The notes: generated by a model not told the origin, from the sequence alone. A stretch of DNA of 64,000 nucleotides from Crambe crambe (GCA_963924555.1 OZ004581.1:5681338-5745337); one strand, 5' to 3'; numbered from the stretch's first letter, positions 46,456 to 58,112 are shown. Translations and numbers: made by a program.

Positions 46456-46599
46456 CCTCTCTTTGAGGTTTCATGTATGTGCACATAAAGGCAAGAGTTC
46501 ATTCTTTTATGTGTATGCAGGGACAGATAAAGAAATTTCCCGTGTGTAGCTTGGTAATTAGGCCACACCTCTCCACAGTCGTGCACGCACATGCATATA

Positions 46600-47310
46600 A
46601 CTAGACTAGCTGCTAACTTTGGGAAGAGCCTGTACTAGGGCAATGTTCAACATTCAGTTGGCAGCGAGCGAGCAAGCAAGTATTCTTTAGTGCTACAACT
46701 CTTTAAAAGATTTTGCTGTTTAGTTTAGACAGTGAGCAAGTGAGCATGATAGGCTCCAGTGCTTGATATTGCGTCAGAGACAAGAGTCATGTAAGTGGTG
46801 GTTCCAACCAGAAAGCTCCACCGCATCAAAAGCTGTAAATAACTACTTACCACAAGCACTTAGATAAGCCAAGTGCCTACAATTCACTTTGATACATTAT
46901 TAATTTTGACAGCGAGTGAGCAAGCAAGTTAGTGCTACAATTACTACTATACATATAGCAGTGTGCAGCATTTGACAGTGAGCAAGTGAGTAGCTGATAG
47001 GCTCCAGTGCTTGCTGTCAGAGACAAGAGTCATATAAGTTGTGGTAAATACTTACCACAAGCACTTAGATACTTGAACAAGCACCTACAATCCACTTAGA
47101 TAAGCCTAGCGCCTCTATGACAAAAGGCTGTAGAAAACAATCTAGCTTGATTAATTGGAGCATGCGCATTATGCACGCGCACAGCGCTACTATTTCGGGA
47201 CACGTACGTACATACGCCTGGGGCATTTCGGAGTGTAGACCTAGATATATATATATATTTATAGCCCGTTGCCATGGTAATGGGCCGATTCACATGGATT
47301 TATAAATGTA
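46600..47310 (-). repeat. Dispersed repeat family B, inverted copy
   Basis: Reverse complement of 39776-40200 with an internal rearrangement; the GCTCCAGTGCTTG and GAGACAAGAGTCAT words occur twice. AT dinucleotides at 47245-47258 lie near its outer end. Confidence 0.65.
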
Positions 47311-47854
47311 ATACAGTGCATGTAATCATAGCCTGGGGTGGTGTTTACAGGGAAAAGTTAGATATAGATTCTGCAAAGTTGATATTGCACTTTAAGGAGT
47401 TTTGACTAGACTGAAAGGTGAGTATGTGACAGTATAGAGTTCTGTCCTTATACTAACTACTCTCAGAAAAGAATTTTATCATTGAACACGGTGCGCACGC
47501 TATAATGATATTCATTGACCACATTCCACATTTCAAACCCAACAAGCTTTTCAGAAAGTAGCCAGCATAAAAGGCAGAACTTGCGAGCTGTGTAACAGCG
47601 TGGCTGGTATTCTGCACTAGCTGCCCTACTTGCCATTCAGCGTCCAACCATAATTATGACGCTGTGCCCCTACCTTACGTGAGCAAGTTAAAGCACAGTG
47701 AGTGGGTGGGTTATAGAGTGAAAGATAGTTCGGTACCGTATTAATCACGACGTTGAAGTGGGATGGCCATATTCTTGTAAGCAGCCATAAAGTAGCTACA
47801 TCGCTATAGAGACAGAAGCACTGAGCATGCGTAGTACACTCGCGCGGGCTATAA

Positions 47855-47978
47855 AATAGTTATTAACCGCGCGCGTGCGGTTTGTAGTGAATTATAAGCA
47901 CTCGCCCCTCGGGCTTCGCCCTCGGGCCTCGTGCTTATAATTCGACTACAAACCTAGCGCTTGGTTAATAACTATTAC
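47855..47978. repeat. Foldback hairpin, subfamily 1, second copy
   Basis: ATAGTTATTAACC and AATTATAAGCACTCG-type arms surround the loop CCTCGGGCTTCGCCCTCGGG. The outer edge again reads AACTATTACATA. The arm sequence differs from 39655-39774; loop and ends are shared. Confidence 0.82.
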
Positions 47979-48443
47979 ATATATTTAAAATTTCAATGAG
48001 TCATGACCTGAGAGTCAGCTCGCTCGCTGCGCTCACTCGCTGCAATTATTCTCTTGTGATGGAACACCAGTATAACCAACTTGACGATTCCAGTGCTGCA
48101 CTGTGCTGGTAGTCTCTCCCTTCTTAATAATCCATTTTTTAATTGTAGCATATTGAAGCACCATCGCATGTCATAGCTATAACAAGATAATGCACCGGGC
48201 AGCAGAAGTTGCACGTGAAATTAACGATCAGTGTGTACCAGGCTCTGCCTTTCCCCCTTCTTTGTACGTGCAAGAGCCTGGGGCCCATAGTTATCTCATG
48301 CTGTACTGAGCATGCACACAGTCATAATTTCCAAGGTGACTGATTGATTTTTACCACCTTTGTAAGTAGAGGATAGTTCGTTGTATACAGCTGCCTAGCC
48401 ACTTAAAAGTCAATATTTATGGAGTAGCCTATCAGCTGATAAT

Positions 48444-48733
48444 AAAAAGCATTTCGTGAAATGAAAAAAGATGTAGGGATGACCACTGCTCAAAAAAGTA
48501 AGGAAATAAGAAGGATGGAAATGGGATCAATCTTTGTTCTGTATATCCAGCCAACAATCCCTACATATACGTCGGGTAGCTTCAGATTATAATGTAGTAA
48601 TGTACGTATATGTAGGGATTGTTGGCTGGATATACAGAACAAAGATTGATCCCATTTCCATCCTTCTTGTTTCCTTACTTTTTTGAGCAGTGGTCATCCC
48701 TACATCTTTTTTTCATTTCACAAAATGCTTTTT
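48444..48733. mobile_element. Foldback MITE family C, copy 2
   Basis: Arms of about 115 bp start AAAAAGCATTTCGTGAAATG and include GATGTAGGGATGACCACTGC. The right arm mirrors them with few changes, so this copy is younger than 46205-46455. Confidence 0.85.
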
Positions 48734-49012
48734 CCCTTACTTGTTCCTTGTCTTTTTTCCTCTCTTTTATGATTTTAGCTATGTATAGAGTTCATTCTTC
48801 TATGTGTAGCTATGCAGGGACAGATGAAAGAATAGTTCTCCAGCATACCAGCCGTCATTATCAACGAGTCAAGGTGTTGTGTACTTGGAGGTTGAAGATG
48901 GTCTACCGTGGTGAATCTAAATCCCCGAGTAGATACAGTAGTCTATCATCATCTAGAGCTAGCTAGCTAGCTAGAGACAGCTGAGTAATATTATAATTTC
49001 GAATAATTGGAT

Positions 49013-49205
49013 ATGCGCATGCGTATTATAGAAAAGATGGCTTCCTAATTGAATTAGTCGAGTGCTGTGCTCCGTAGTGTCTCCTTTTTCATCGACTCTT
49101 TCGAGGATCAACGAGTAGAAAAGATCGTAGTTCGTAGAATTTGGAGTTGATTTATCCAGAAATCATAGCTGTAGCTTGAGTGGTTCGAGAGATATGGTTG
49201 TCTAA

Positions 49206-49246
<41 letters not shown>

Positions 49247-49495
49247 GAGAAGAAGAAGAATCCAGCGATTTACCTGCTTGCCGTATTTCTGAAACGGTAA
49301 GCTCCCTGGTCCTGAAACTTGGTCTGCACATTGTAGTAGGCTCTAGTAGGCTGGATTATCATTCACAGTAGCTTTTGTTAGGTCTAAGTGGGGGAACTAG
49401 AATTTCACTTTTGTATTAGTCTATAGGCGGCGCGCGCGGCTGTCCACGTCATCCCTACATAGAGAGTGCTACCACACTCTCTGATAATAATACAG
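49013..49495 (-). repeat. Repeat family A, inverted copy with AAT microsatellite
   Basis: Reverse complement of 60411-60825, interrupted by an AAT run at 49208-49248. Ends at the CTCTCTATGTAGGGATGAC hairpin near 49450-49493. Confidence 0.78.
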
Positions 49496-49552
49496 ATGCT
49501 TAGTATATCAAGTATAGAATAAATCATTTATCACCTTGTCGTGGAATATTTT

Positions 49553-49590
49553 TACTATTTTCACTTGCCTTCGGCTCGTGAAAATACAGC
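49553..49590. repeat. Mini foldback hairpin
   Basis: TATTTTCACTTGCC and GGCTCGTGAAAATA flank a TTC centre. The CTTCGGCTCG loop resembles those of the larger foldbacks. Confidence 0.6.
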
Positions 49591-49659
49591 TGCTGGCCAC
49601 CTTACTCATGAAATAACTCGCCATACTCCACAAAGAGATGAGAAGAGAAAGAAAGAAGA

Positions 49660-49905
49660 GAGAGTACGGTTCAAAGGTTGATTGCTATGTAGAGACTGGG
49701 CTGATGAAGATAGAAATAAGCAAGGAGCTAAAGACTGCAGTATAAGCCTAAATCAGCGAAGGAGCTAAACACAGCAGCAACAAGCAAGGTGCCAGAAACT
49801 GCACAGGGAAAGCCTCACTGAAGAAAGAAGAGTAATGCATAGCCCAATTCAAGTGCAAAATAGAGTGTCGCAGATTTTCTGCTGGTGCAGGCTAGTTATT
49901 ATTAT
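49660..49905 (-). repeat. Dispersed repeat family B, inverted fragment
   Basis: Reverse complement of the part of family B that contains the TAGCCTGCACC and TTGCTTGTT words (40195-40460). Confidence 0.6.
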
Positions 49906-50021
49906 TTATTATTCTCTCAATTATTAAGATCACATGATTGACTTGAGGTAGCACCTGGATAAGATAGTGTAAGAACATTGATCCAATCTGAACATAAGTG
50001 GCGACGAGGATAAATCAGTTA

Positions 50022-50710
50022 ATGACTGGCAGAGTCGAAGTAACCCCACTCCCACCTTTTGATCCTGTAAGCAACCCGAGCTTTTTGGGCCAACATTGGA
50101 AAATTTGGAAGCATCGGTTTGAAATGTACTTGGCTGCTCTCAACATAACTGAAGACAAGCAGAAACATGCTCTGTTACTATATCAAGCTGAACAAGAAAT
50201 GCAAGAACTCTTCCTGATATGGTGACTGTACAATAGCTTTAGCAAAGCTGGATGGCTACTTTCTACCAAAAAAGAAAGTTGACTATGACAATTTAGGCAG
50301 GCTGTTCAACAGGCTAGAGAAACAACTGATCAGTATGTTACCCGTCTTCGAAAGTTGGCTGCTCATTGTGAGTTCGAGAATATGGACAAAGAACTGAAGT
50401 CAGCTGTTATTCAACATTATTTGTCGAAATGATTACGACAATTTGGTCTACAGGAAGATGAGATGACGCTGGATAAATTGTTGTCAAAAGCCCAAGCAAT
50501 TGAGACTTGAAAGTCAGGCAAGCTGTATGGAACATTCTCTTCAACCATCATATTGATCAAAACGACAGCTCACCAGACCACCCAAGCCACATTCATCTTG
50601 GTCTGTGAAATCAGATACAAATGTGGATTAACTTGGCCACATATCAAAGGTCCATGCCCAGCTCAAGCTCAAGTCTGTCATAACTGTAACTTTGCCATAA
50701 TGTGTTTTAT
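50022..50710 (+). pseudogene. Ty3/gypsy-like gag relic
   Basis: A GTGGCGACGAGGATAAATC stretch just upstream (49999) resembles the leader of Mag-like gypsy elements. The frame from 50022 encodes PLPPFDPVSNPSFLGQHW and WKHRFEMYLAALNI, a typical capsid start, and stops at 50224. The relic continues in other frames with LAKLDGYFLPKKKVDY, DQYVTRLRKLAAHCEF and a degraded zinc knuckle (KGPCPAQAQVCHNC). Frameshifts and stops make it inactive, and no protease or RT follows. Confidence 0.75.
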
Positions 50711-50867
50711 CTCTTCACAAATCTGACACGGTAATAAAAATTGCCCATGCACAGTCGAGTCATTCATCATCAAAATCAAATTCCCAAGTTCATCAGATCA
50801 CAGTAGAACCTCAACCATCTTCTCAAACAAGCAGCAGTGATGAGGAGTATGTAATAGTTAGAACATA

Positions 50868-51620
50868 CCCACGAGTGATGATGGCATCTATTTCTGAAAA
50901 TTATGGAGCTCTACAGGACACTAGGGATAATGCAAGAGAGGCAGCAAGGGATACTGAGTCAAGAGCAAGAATAGCAGGTGTTGCTGAACAGATGGAGAAG
51001 TTGGAATTAATGTTTGGGGTTGAATTGAGTCGGAAATTATTGAGTATGGTTGATAATCTATCACGCTCATTACGATCCAAGAAAATTCAAAATGTAGGCC
51101 AACAACTTGCTAGTCAAACACTCCAGCAGATACGCTCTGATGAATGCTTTGACTTGTTCTGGAAGTATGTTGACAAGCGGCAATCTTCTCCAGAAGTGTC
51201 TGCTCCATCACTACCAAGAAAAAGGAAAGTCCCACATAGATTTTAAGTTGGACAAGGTGCTCCTGAACATCATCCTACAGCACATGATCATTACAGACGA
51301 ATATACCATTGATCTTATAGTATCTACCATCCACCAGAAAGGTTTTCAAATGCTCAGGAAATTGGAGACCCTGCTTAGCACTGCTGCTTGTGAAAGAAGT
51401 CATCACTCTGATTTTGGGAATTCAGACCTTCTAAAGACACAGTTACGTGTCCTTCATACTAACTTCACTGGAGAAATCAACTTGAAGTCAAATGTTGCAT
51501 ACTCAAAGACCCACAAAAGGAGTTTTATTCTGAGATTGTTAAGCTTGTGAAACTTGTACTAGTGATGCCAGTAGCTACTAAGGCAGTATGCAAAAGAAGC
51601 TTTAGACTATACCTAGTCTG
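50868..51620 (+). pseudogene. hAT (ZMYM1-like) transposase relic
   Basis: The first frame (to 51246) encodes NYGALQDTRDNAREA, DTESRARIAGVAEQMEK, VDNLSRSLRSKKI and SLPRKRKVPHRF, typical of DUF4371/hAT proteins. A shift moves the continuation (IDLIVSTIHQKGFQMLRKLE) to another frame. A hAT dimerisation-like end follows near 51545-51620 (LVLVMPVATKAVCKRSF). The RNase-H core is largely missing. It abuts the gag relic. Confidence 0.72.
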
Positions 51621-51729
51621 AATAGAGCAATTTGATTGGGTTTCAAGCCTACAGTTCTTAGATCACAAAACCACCAAATCCTAAGGCACTTACGTAGAAC
51701 TCAAAACCACAATAGCCCCAGGCACTTAG

Positions 51730-52030
51730 AAAGCAAAACCTCTAACTGCATTTTTAGCTTGGATACAATAGCAACAATGATAATTTGAACGGTAAAGATA
51801 GTGGGCGGGGTTTCGAACTTCCAGTTGGAGAGAAGCTAGTTTCTTGTATTCTGGTGTTAGGAAGCTCCAACAGAAGCTAAAAGAAGAGTAATAAGGTACC
51901 GAAAACGCAGCTGGCATAGTAAGCTCATATTTCCAAGCGTATAAGCTGAAAGTTTCAACTTAGCTCGCATCATGAAGCTTTTTATGGCTGACTAACGATT
52001 CATTAGAAGCCTTTCTACTCCAACAGTACT
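51730..52030 (+). repeat. Dispersed repeat family D, copy 1
   Basis: Direct relative of 53625-53910; shared words are GGGTTTCGAACT, AGAAGCTAGTTTCTTG, AAGGTACCGAA and TTCATATTTCC-like. No ORF was seen. Confidence 0.65.
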
Positions 52031-52162
52031 TTTTCGAAGTCAGCCACACCCAGTTCCTCTTCACCTCTAACCTGACTGAGAAGCAAGAAGCTCAAAGATG
52101 TCATTGAACGAGATTCTCTCAAGGTATAATGATAACTACATGCCCACGCATATAGTCTAAAT

Positions 52163-52304
52163 GAGTTAGACACTTCGGCCAATAGAATCTACGGTTTTAG
52201 AAACCTTCAGGCCCTTGGGTAGATGCCTCGCTTCGCTCAGCCTCTACAGCCCAAGGGCCTTCAGATTTCTAAATCCCGTAGATTCATGGCCTTGGTGTCT
52301 AATT
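52163..52304. repeat. Foldback hairpin, subfamily 2
   Basis: GTTAGACACTTCGGCC and AGAATCTACGG arms are mirrored around a GCCTCGCTTCGCTCAGCC loop. It shares arm words (ATCTACGG, TTAGAAACCT) with 58381-58532. Confidence 0.8.
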
Positions 52305-52597
52305 ATTATTTAGTGCTCTTCGGTGACTGAAAAAATGGTTACAAACAATCCCAGGCTGAACTGGTGTATGGTTCTCCATGTCCACAAGGATAAACCTGAT
52401 GCATTGTCTCTATCTAGCATTGGTAATGAGTTTGTATCACTTAATAACAGCAGAGTAAACATTTTTGGACAATTTTTTCAACACCCTTGATTTCCAGCAT
52501 ATATCATCACAATTAAATAGCAGTAAAAAATATTGAATGACAAGTTTTCTATTTCAATTTAGCAACAGAATCGACTTCTTTGATCTCAAACTCAATA

Positions 52598-52857
52598 CAG
52601 TGGAACACCTTGGTTATCCACACATTAACCATTTATCATTTATCCAAGAACCTCATCATTTATCTGGATTGGCATGTGTACATGTATTTTGAATAAGTAG
52701 CAACTCCACAACAACAATCAGTAGCAGCTACACTGTTAGTGAACAATGCACAACACTATTATTTTAATACACTTCAGTTAACCAGACTAATTCACTTGCC
52801 CAGCAACCTGAAAAAAATTTGGACAAAAGGTATCCCGATAACTATAATGTTTCACTG
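52598..52857. mobile_element. Tigger/pogo-like MITE with TA target duplication
   Basis: The left end CAGTGGAACACCTTGGTTATC and the mirrored right end GATAACTATAATGTTTCACTG match with a few changes. TA flanks both sides (52596-52597 and 52858-52859). Non-coding. Confidence 0.78.
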
Positions 52858-53027
52858 TAATGGTAAATTGTGATGTTAATTTATTTTCGTGGTCATGTTC
52901 AACAACAAAAATTAATCACATGAAAATTAATAGTTCTAGAGAGTATATAATATGTAGGTCATCCCTACATAGAGAACACTATTATGCTCTCTGATTCATG
53001 CATGAACCTTATCCCTATTGTCTGTTT

Positions 53028-53280
53028 TGATGTAGCCAATGCAGATAGCTAGACATGAAAATATCGTGCTTGTATCCAGTTAGCATGAGATTTATAGAGT
53101 CAGAGACTCTAAATTCATAGGCGACTAGATGCTGGTTCAAGTTGCTCACCTTTGATATCTTTATTATCATGTTAATCTCTATGATGTAGATCCAGGCTCA
53201 TTATCTCCAACAGAACGACTGACAGAAGAACCTGCTTCTGGTAAGTATAATACAATTATAACTAGCTCTAGCTACAAACT
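53028..53280 (+). repeat. Duplicate of the ROCO linker-exon block
   Basis: Collinear with 37640-37910: both contain TAGAGTCAGAGAC, CTAGATGCT and GTTGCTCACCT words, then an acceptor and a 51-nt exon. It indicates local segmental duplication. Confidence 0.75.
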
Positions 53281-56200
53281 ACATACATAGCTATGTCTAT
53301 ATAACCCTGTAACTACAAGAGGTATATTCCCTTTGATTTTCATTATGACAATTGGTGAGGGATGTGAGAATTATCCTTATCCTCAAAGTTAGATATGGGG
53401 AAAACCCTCCGTCCGGTGAAAATTAAAAATTTTTTGTTATGGTAAAATTTATTATCTATGGCCCTTTGGCTCTTTATTGCGCAAATTTCAAAGCTATAGC
53501 TTTTATGACGCCTGAGGAACAGCTCTTAGAAAGATCGAGGTAGCGTCCATTAGCGTTATTATTTTTTCGAGAAAAGCTGACTAAGCAACGTGAACATTAT
53601 TTCCGGACATGCCCGTGGACTATTAAATTGACGGTGGGTGGGGTTTCGAACTGTAGTTAGTAAGAAGCTAGTTTCTTGCCTTTTGGCTCGAGAAAGGTCC
53701 AACCAAAGCTCCGAGAAGAGAAGCAAGGTACCGAAGGTAGTGCAGATAGCTTAGTAAGTTCATATTTCCCAGCGCATAAGCTGGAAAGCCTGCCTAAAGT
53801 TCAATGAATTTCAGCCTGACTAGAATCTCCGTGCACGAAGCTTCAATGGCTGACTAGCTAACTTTAGCGCTTCATTTGAAGCCTTTGTACTTGTAGTCTG
53901 AGCTCCAAACTTCATCTGTGCTTTGTTCAAGGATCATAGTTGTCATTTATGCTTAAAAAAATTTTTTGCCAAATTTTGGCACTGCCAACTAAACGTGCTC
54001 ATATCTGATAATTGATTTTTGCACCGGACGGAGGGTTTTCCCAGAGCCGGTCACATATAATAATTGAACTCAAGAATAAGCAACAGTGAATTATTATGCA
54101 TAGCAGTAAAGATCAGCCACTCAATGGACCAATTTATGCAAATGAGTAGTCTTCCTTGATACAGCTCAGATGGCAACCACTATAAGTACTGTTTGACCTG
54201 TTGACCTATTTCTCCAGACTTTGAGGTAGTTAGACTTACTGCAGTTTCTGGTGCCTTACAGTTTGCTCTTTATGTACCAACTGATCTTGTTCTCTCTCCT
54301 CTTTATTGGACTCTTAGAAGAAGCTGAAAGAATAGTCAGGGGTTGGATATGCATGGTGCTACAACTCTACTCAGATAGGTCTATGTACGTATTATATTAT
54401 ACCTGATTCTTTATTTAAACTTTTGCATTGGTCTTGGTTATTAGATTTAATTTAACCTCCTCAATATTGATCTTTGAAACAATCAGGACTCTCAATCTTT
54501 GTCCATGATCATTTATTACAGAGTCTTTGATGGGTGCATCTCTCCATGGTCTAACTGAACCACCAGGGCATAAGTAGTTAGTACTGACAGGGTTATGTGG
54601 ACTCCTTATAATGAAAATTGACGTCCGGACAGATCTTCTTGTCCCATCAATTATAACTATTCCTACTCTTCACTCCTACTCTTCACTCCTAGTCCTCCTA
54701 ATTTCCACCCATATCACCAAACTTATCCCTACTTTGTTCCCCCCATGAGAGGCCGGATAATCAGAATGCACAACAAGGGAGTGATCGCTACCACAGCAGC
54801 TAAACTGTTCTAGGCTATTAGCTATGAAAAAATGCAACAGACCCACTAACTGGACAACAGATAACCAAGGTTCCACTGTAATAGCAATAATTATGCATTT
54901 ATCACCCCATACTAATCAATCCAAAGAGGGATAACTTATTGAAATCCCTCAAAGAGTGTTATAATTTCCATTATCATGATCATGTACTACTGTATAGGAT
55001 CACATATCAAAGCAGACTCGGTAAGCTAATTAAAAGGTAACCAGGTAGCTACAATTTTCAGGGAACATTGATAATCAAGGTTAGGCATGCCATAAGTCCC
55101 GCTTCTGTGTGCTATTGTGGATTGAAGAAATTATACCAAGCATTAATAAAGGTTACACCAAAATTAATCAGCTATCACATTTTACAGTGGGCTGGTTTCT
55201 TATAACTGTGCCTATCTTCCTCTAGCAAAGTGAGGCTAGTCTTTGGCACCTTGCTTGTTGCTCTCTTTGCCACCTTGCTTTGCCAGTGTTACTGCAGTTT
55301 CTGGTGCCTTGCATTTTGCTCTTTATATACCAACTGATTTTGGTGTCTCTCTCTCCTCTTTGTTGATTCAAAGAAATTGGTTAGTATAAATCATTAAGGG
55401 TTGAATAAGCTAGATGCTGCAACTCTACTCAGATAGGTCATATACATATATATACCTGATTGTTTTGAAGTGGACTTGGTTATTAGATTTAATTTAACTT
55501 CCTCAATGTTGATATTTGAAACACAAATCTACAATCAGGACACTCAATCTTTGTCCTTACATAGTCTTTGGTGGCATGATAGTTGGTGCATGCTCCAGCA
55601 TGGACTGACCTCAGACCCAACATCCACCAAAAACTAGGATTCTAGCATGCTTTCAGTCATGTTGACAATCAAGTCAAATGCCATGAGGAATGGCATTCAT
55701 ACACCTTACCAATGTCAGATTTGGGAATGTCTATTAACTACCATACAAACCTCTAACTCTCTGCATTATTCGCTTGAGATGGTTTAGATAAAGATCAAAG
55801 AATGTTGTGGCTGTCCCCACAGAGTGACAAAATAATGAAAACAAAGATGTGGCCGTTGCAGAGAAACTTAAACGCTAAACAGCCATGCCTTGATCGATTT
55901 TTTTCACGTCAATTTTCTCTAACTACAGGCTTGTGTTGACTGTTTTTTGTGCTTATTCCAGTTGTATAAATCAAGATGCAGGGCAACTAGAAGAGATTTT
56001 AGCCAGAAAAGCCAGCACTCTTGAATTTTGATCGCGATTTAGCCATCGATCGAGCGATCGATGGGCCATAGCTCTCACTTACACTGGCTTCTTTTCAAAA
56101 TCTCTTCAAGTTGCCCTGCCCACTGGTTCATATAATAAGAATAAGTACACTATATGGTCAGCACATGGCTGCAGTTCTAGAAAATTGACGTGAAAAAAAT

Positions 56201-58112
56201 TGATCAAGCGGTTGAGTTTTTCTGCAACGGTAGTGTTCTAGACTGTCTGGTTTGCCCTCAGTTGTAGAGTAGGAAGTGCTAGTCAGTATGAAACTATATT
56301 TTTCAACTGCAGCATCTCATAGCTGGTGCAACAACCCGGCTCATCAACTCATAAATTATTCATGAGCACTCCCGCCACCTTAACAATCAGGGCACTTCTT
56401 AGTGTCCTATGGCAATTATTGAGACCATGAGTCTACTGATAATTTTGGTGGCATGATAGTTCCTACCCATTGAATAACCTCTATAGCCGTCAGTGTCAGT
56501 GATTAAGAAATCTATTATTGCATTCCTTTGAGTTATATCACACAGCTGTTAACCAATCAACAAGACCTGCAGCAACTAGATTCACTGTAGCTAAAATTAA
56601 TGTTACACTTACTTGTAAAGGCCAGTTATTTATAGGCTACACTGAACCATACTGAACAGCATAAATATAGTATAGGTATTTCATTGAAATTTCTGTTCAT
56701 CTATAACTACTCCAACTTCTGCCCCAGAGTTGGAAAGGCTCAAGGACAAGAAAAGGTCAAGAGGTGAAGAAAAATCAACTGGGCCCAAACAGAAGAAAAG
56801 AAAAGGTGAGCCATGATGATGATGGTAGCTAAATTTACTGTACAATTTTTCTTCATGTAAGGAAACCATATTGAAGCAAAGGGATAAGTAGAAATCTCCA
56901 TTCATATATACTAGCCTGCACCCACAGAAAATCAGTGGGAATCTTATTTTGCATTTGAAATTGCATGCAATTGGGGCTGGTTTCTTCTATGCTGTGCTTT
57001 TCCTATGCAGTTTTCTGGCATCTTGCTTGCTAGCTTGCTACAGCCCTGTATTCTTCGCTGGCCTAGGCTTACTGTAGTCTCTGGCCGCTTGTTTCTATCT
57101 TTGCCAGCCTGGCTAGGTCGCAGTAGCTATTGAACTTTGAACCGTATTCCTCTTTTTCTTTCTTTCTCCCCCTCACCTCTTTGTAGCATTGGACTCTTAG
57201 AGTGTCAAGATTCATTGTTGAGTGAAGTCCATAGCTAGAAACTCGAGTGCTTGGGCGTATCGAGCTGCTCCATGGCTCGATCCGCCCTTCCTTCCTTGCT
57301 TTGAATTTGCATGTTGCCACGAGTGACACACATGTGCGTTACCAATTGACCTTTGAACTGTGACAGACATACGTATGTACAAGCATATTCCTGTGTTGAC
57401 TTTATCACGCATTTGCACGCTTAAGCGTGCTAAATCACGACAATAAACGGCGCGTGTAGACGTTATTTTATGCGAGATTATTGCCGTTTTCTGCGGAATT
57501 ATACAATAAAGTGCGCTTTAGCGCATATATCCGAATGTACAAATGCGAAGCTTGACGTATTATTGCGTATTTACACACTTTAGCAGATCATACGTGTAAT
57601 TGCGCGCTGAATTCTACACAGGTTAATATATAGATTTCAGGGCCCCCCAACAGAGATTACTTATGTAGTCACACCTCCCTTGGCAACAAAAGATAGGAAT
57701 GTTGTAGGGATGGCCTAAAATTTAGCTAGGCTGTAAAAAGTACTATGAAAATAATCCCTACATTTACATCCACCAGCCTATGGCATTTGTAAATGTTTTC
57801 ATATGAGGCTGCAGTACTTTTTTACAGCCCAGCTAGATTTTAGGCTATCTCTATTTAACCTTTTCGTTTAGAAGTTCTTCTTAGTGTTTTTTCTTTAATA
57901 ACTGTGAAGTTTAAAGTAAGTTTCTGTATGTAAAGAATTGAGTGTGGCAGTATTGATTGTCACTTCAACTCACTGAGAGCATGCAGTTATTATTTGACAT
58001 AAGGCTACAGTACAGTACTATACAAAACCAGATCTAAACATAAGCCTTATTTTTATCTTTTTCTTTTGTAGGTATATGTACACAGTCACTGGTGATTGAA
58101 AAATTTGTTTAG
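53190..58112 (+). CDS. Phase-compatible 3' exons, probable tail of the ROCO gene
   Basis: Exons 53190-53240, 56728-56805 and 58072-58112 join in frame, phase 1 throughout. The first (PGSLSPTERLTEEPAS) duplicates linker exon 37822-37872. The second is basic (ELERLKDKKRSRGEEKS, then KQKKRK), a nuclear-localisation-like or electrostatic tail. The third ends ICTQSLVIEKFV and a stop. They also fit in phase behind exon 45661-45694. This makes them candidates for the C-terminus of the 34199 gene across a 7.5-kb intron. Alternatively they are the end of a neighbouring ROCO copy that lost its core. Transcript data would decide. Confidence 0.45.
53398..54042. mobile_element. Terminal-inverted-repeat element carrying a family D repeat
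   Basis: The ends GGGAAAACCCTCCGTCCGG and CCGGACGGAGGGTTTTCCC are perfect inverted repeats of about 21 bp. The interior holds family D repeat copy 2 (53625-53910). There is no ORF and no obvious target duplication. Confidence 0.75.
54240..55400 (+). repeat. Family B fragments
   Basis: Pieces at 54240-54320 and 55180-55400 share TACTGCAGTTTCTGGTGCCTT and GGGCTGGTTTCTT with family B. Between them, 54849-54876 is a lone Tigger-like end (AACCAAGGTTCCACTG). Confidence 0.5.
55853..56230. mobile_element. Nested foldback element
   Basis: Outer arms of about 65 bp begin CCGTTGCAGAGAAAC and contain TTTTTTCACGTCAATTTTCT. An inner pair (GGGCAACT-GAAGAGATTTT) is mirrored at about 55981-56000 and 56098-56119, around the centre ATCGATCGAGCGATCGAT. 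The whole 378 bp can fold into one long hairpin. Confidence 0.82.
56910..57390 (+). repeat. Dispersed repeat family B, direct copy of right half
   Basis: Collinear with 40195-40660 (TAGCCTGCACCCACAGAAAA, AGCTAGAAACTCGAGTGC, ATTTGCATGTTGCCACGAG). It has a few small deletions. Confidence 0.72.
57400..57640. other. CpG-rich stretch with small hairpins
   Basis: Richer in CpG than its surroundings, with short palindromes such as GCACGCTTAAGCGTGC and TGCGCTTTAGCGCA. No ORF or known element end was found. See findings. Confidence 0.45.
57704..57852. mobile_element. Short MITE with inverted ends
   Basis: GGCCTAAAATTTAGCTAGGC and GCTGTAAAAAGTACT are mirrored at the right end with few changes, giving arms of about 40 bp. 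Confidence 0.72.

Noticed and set aside
48619..48966. A 115-codon plus-strand frame
   Set aside because: Starts inside the right arm of a foldback MITE and shows no domain.
49180..49371. Frame with a poly-Asn tract
   Set aside because: Arises from the AAT microsatellite inside a repeat family A copy.
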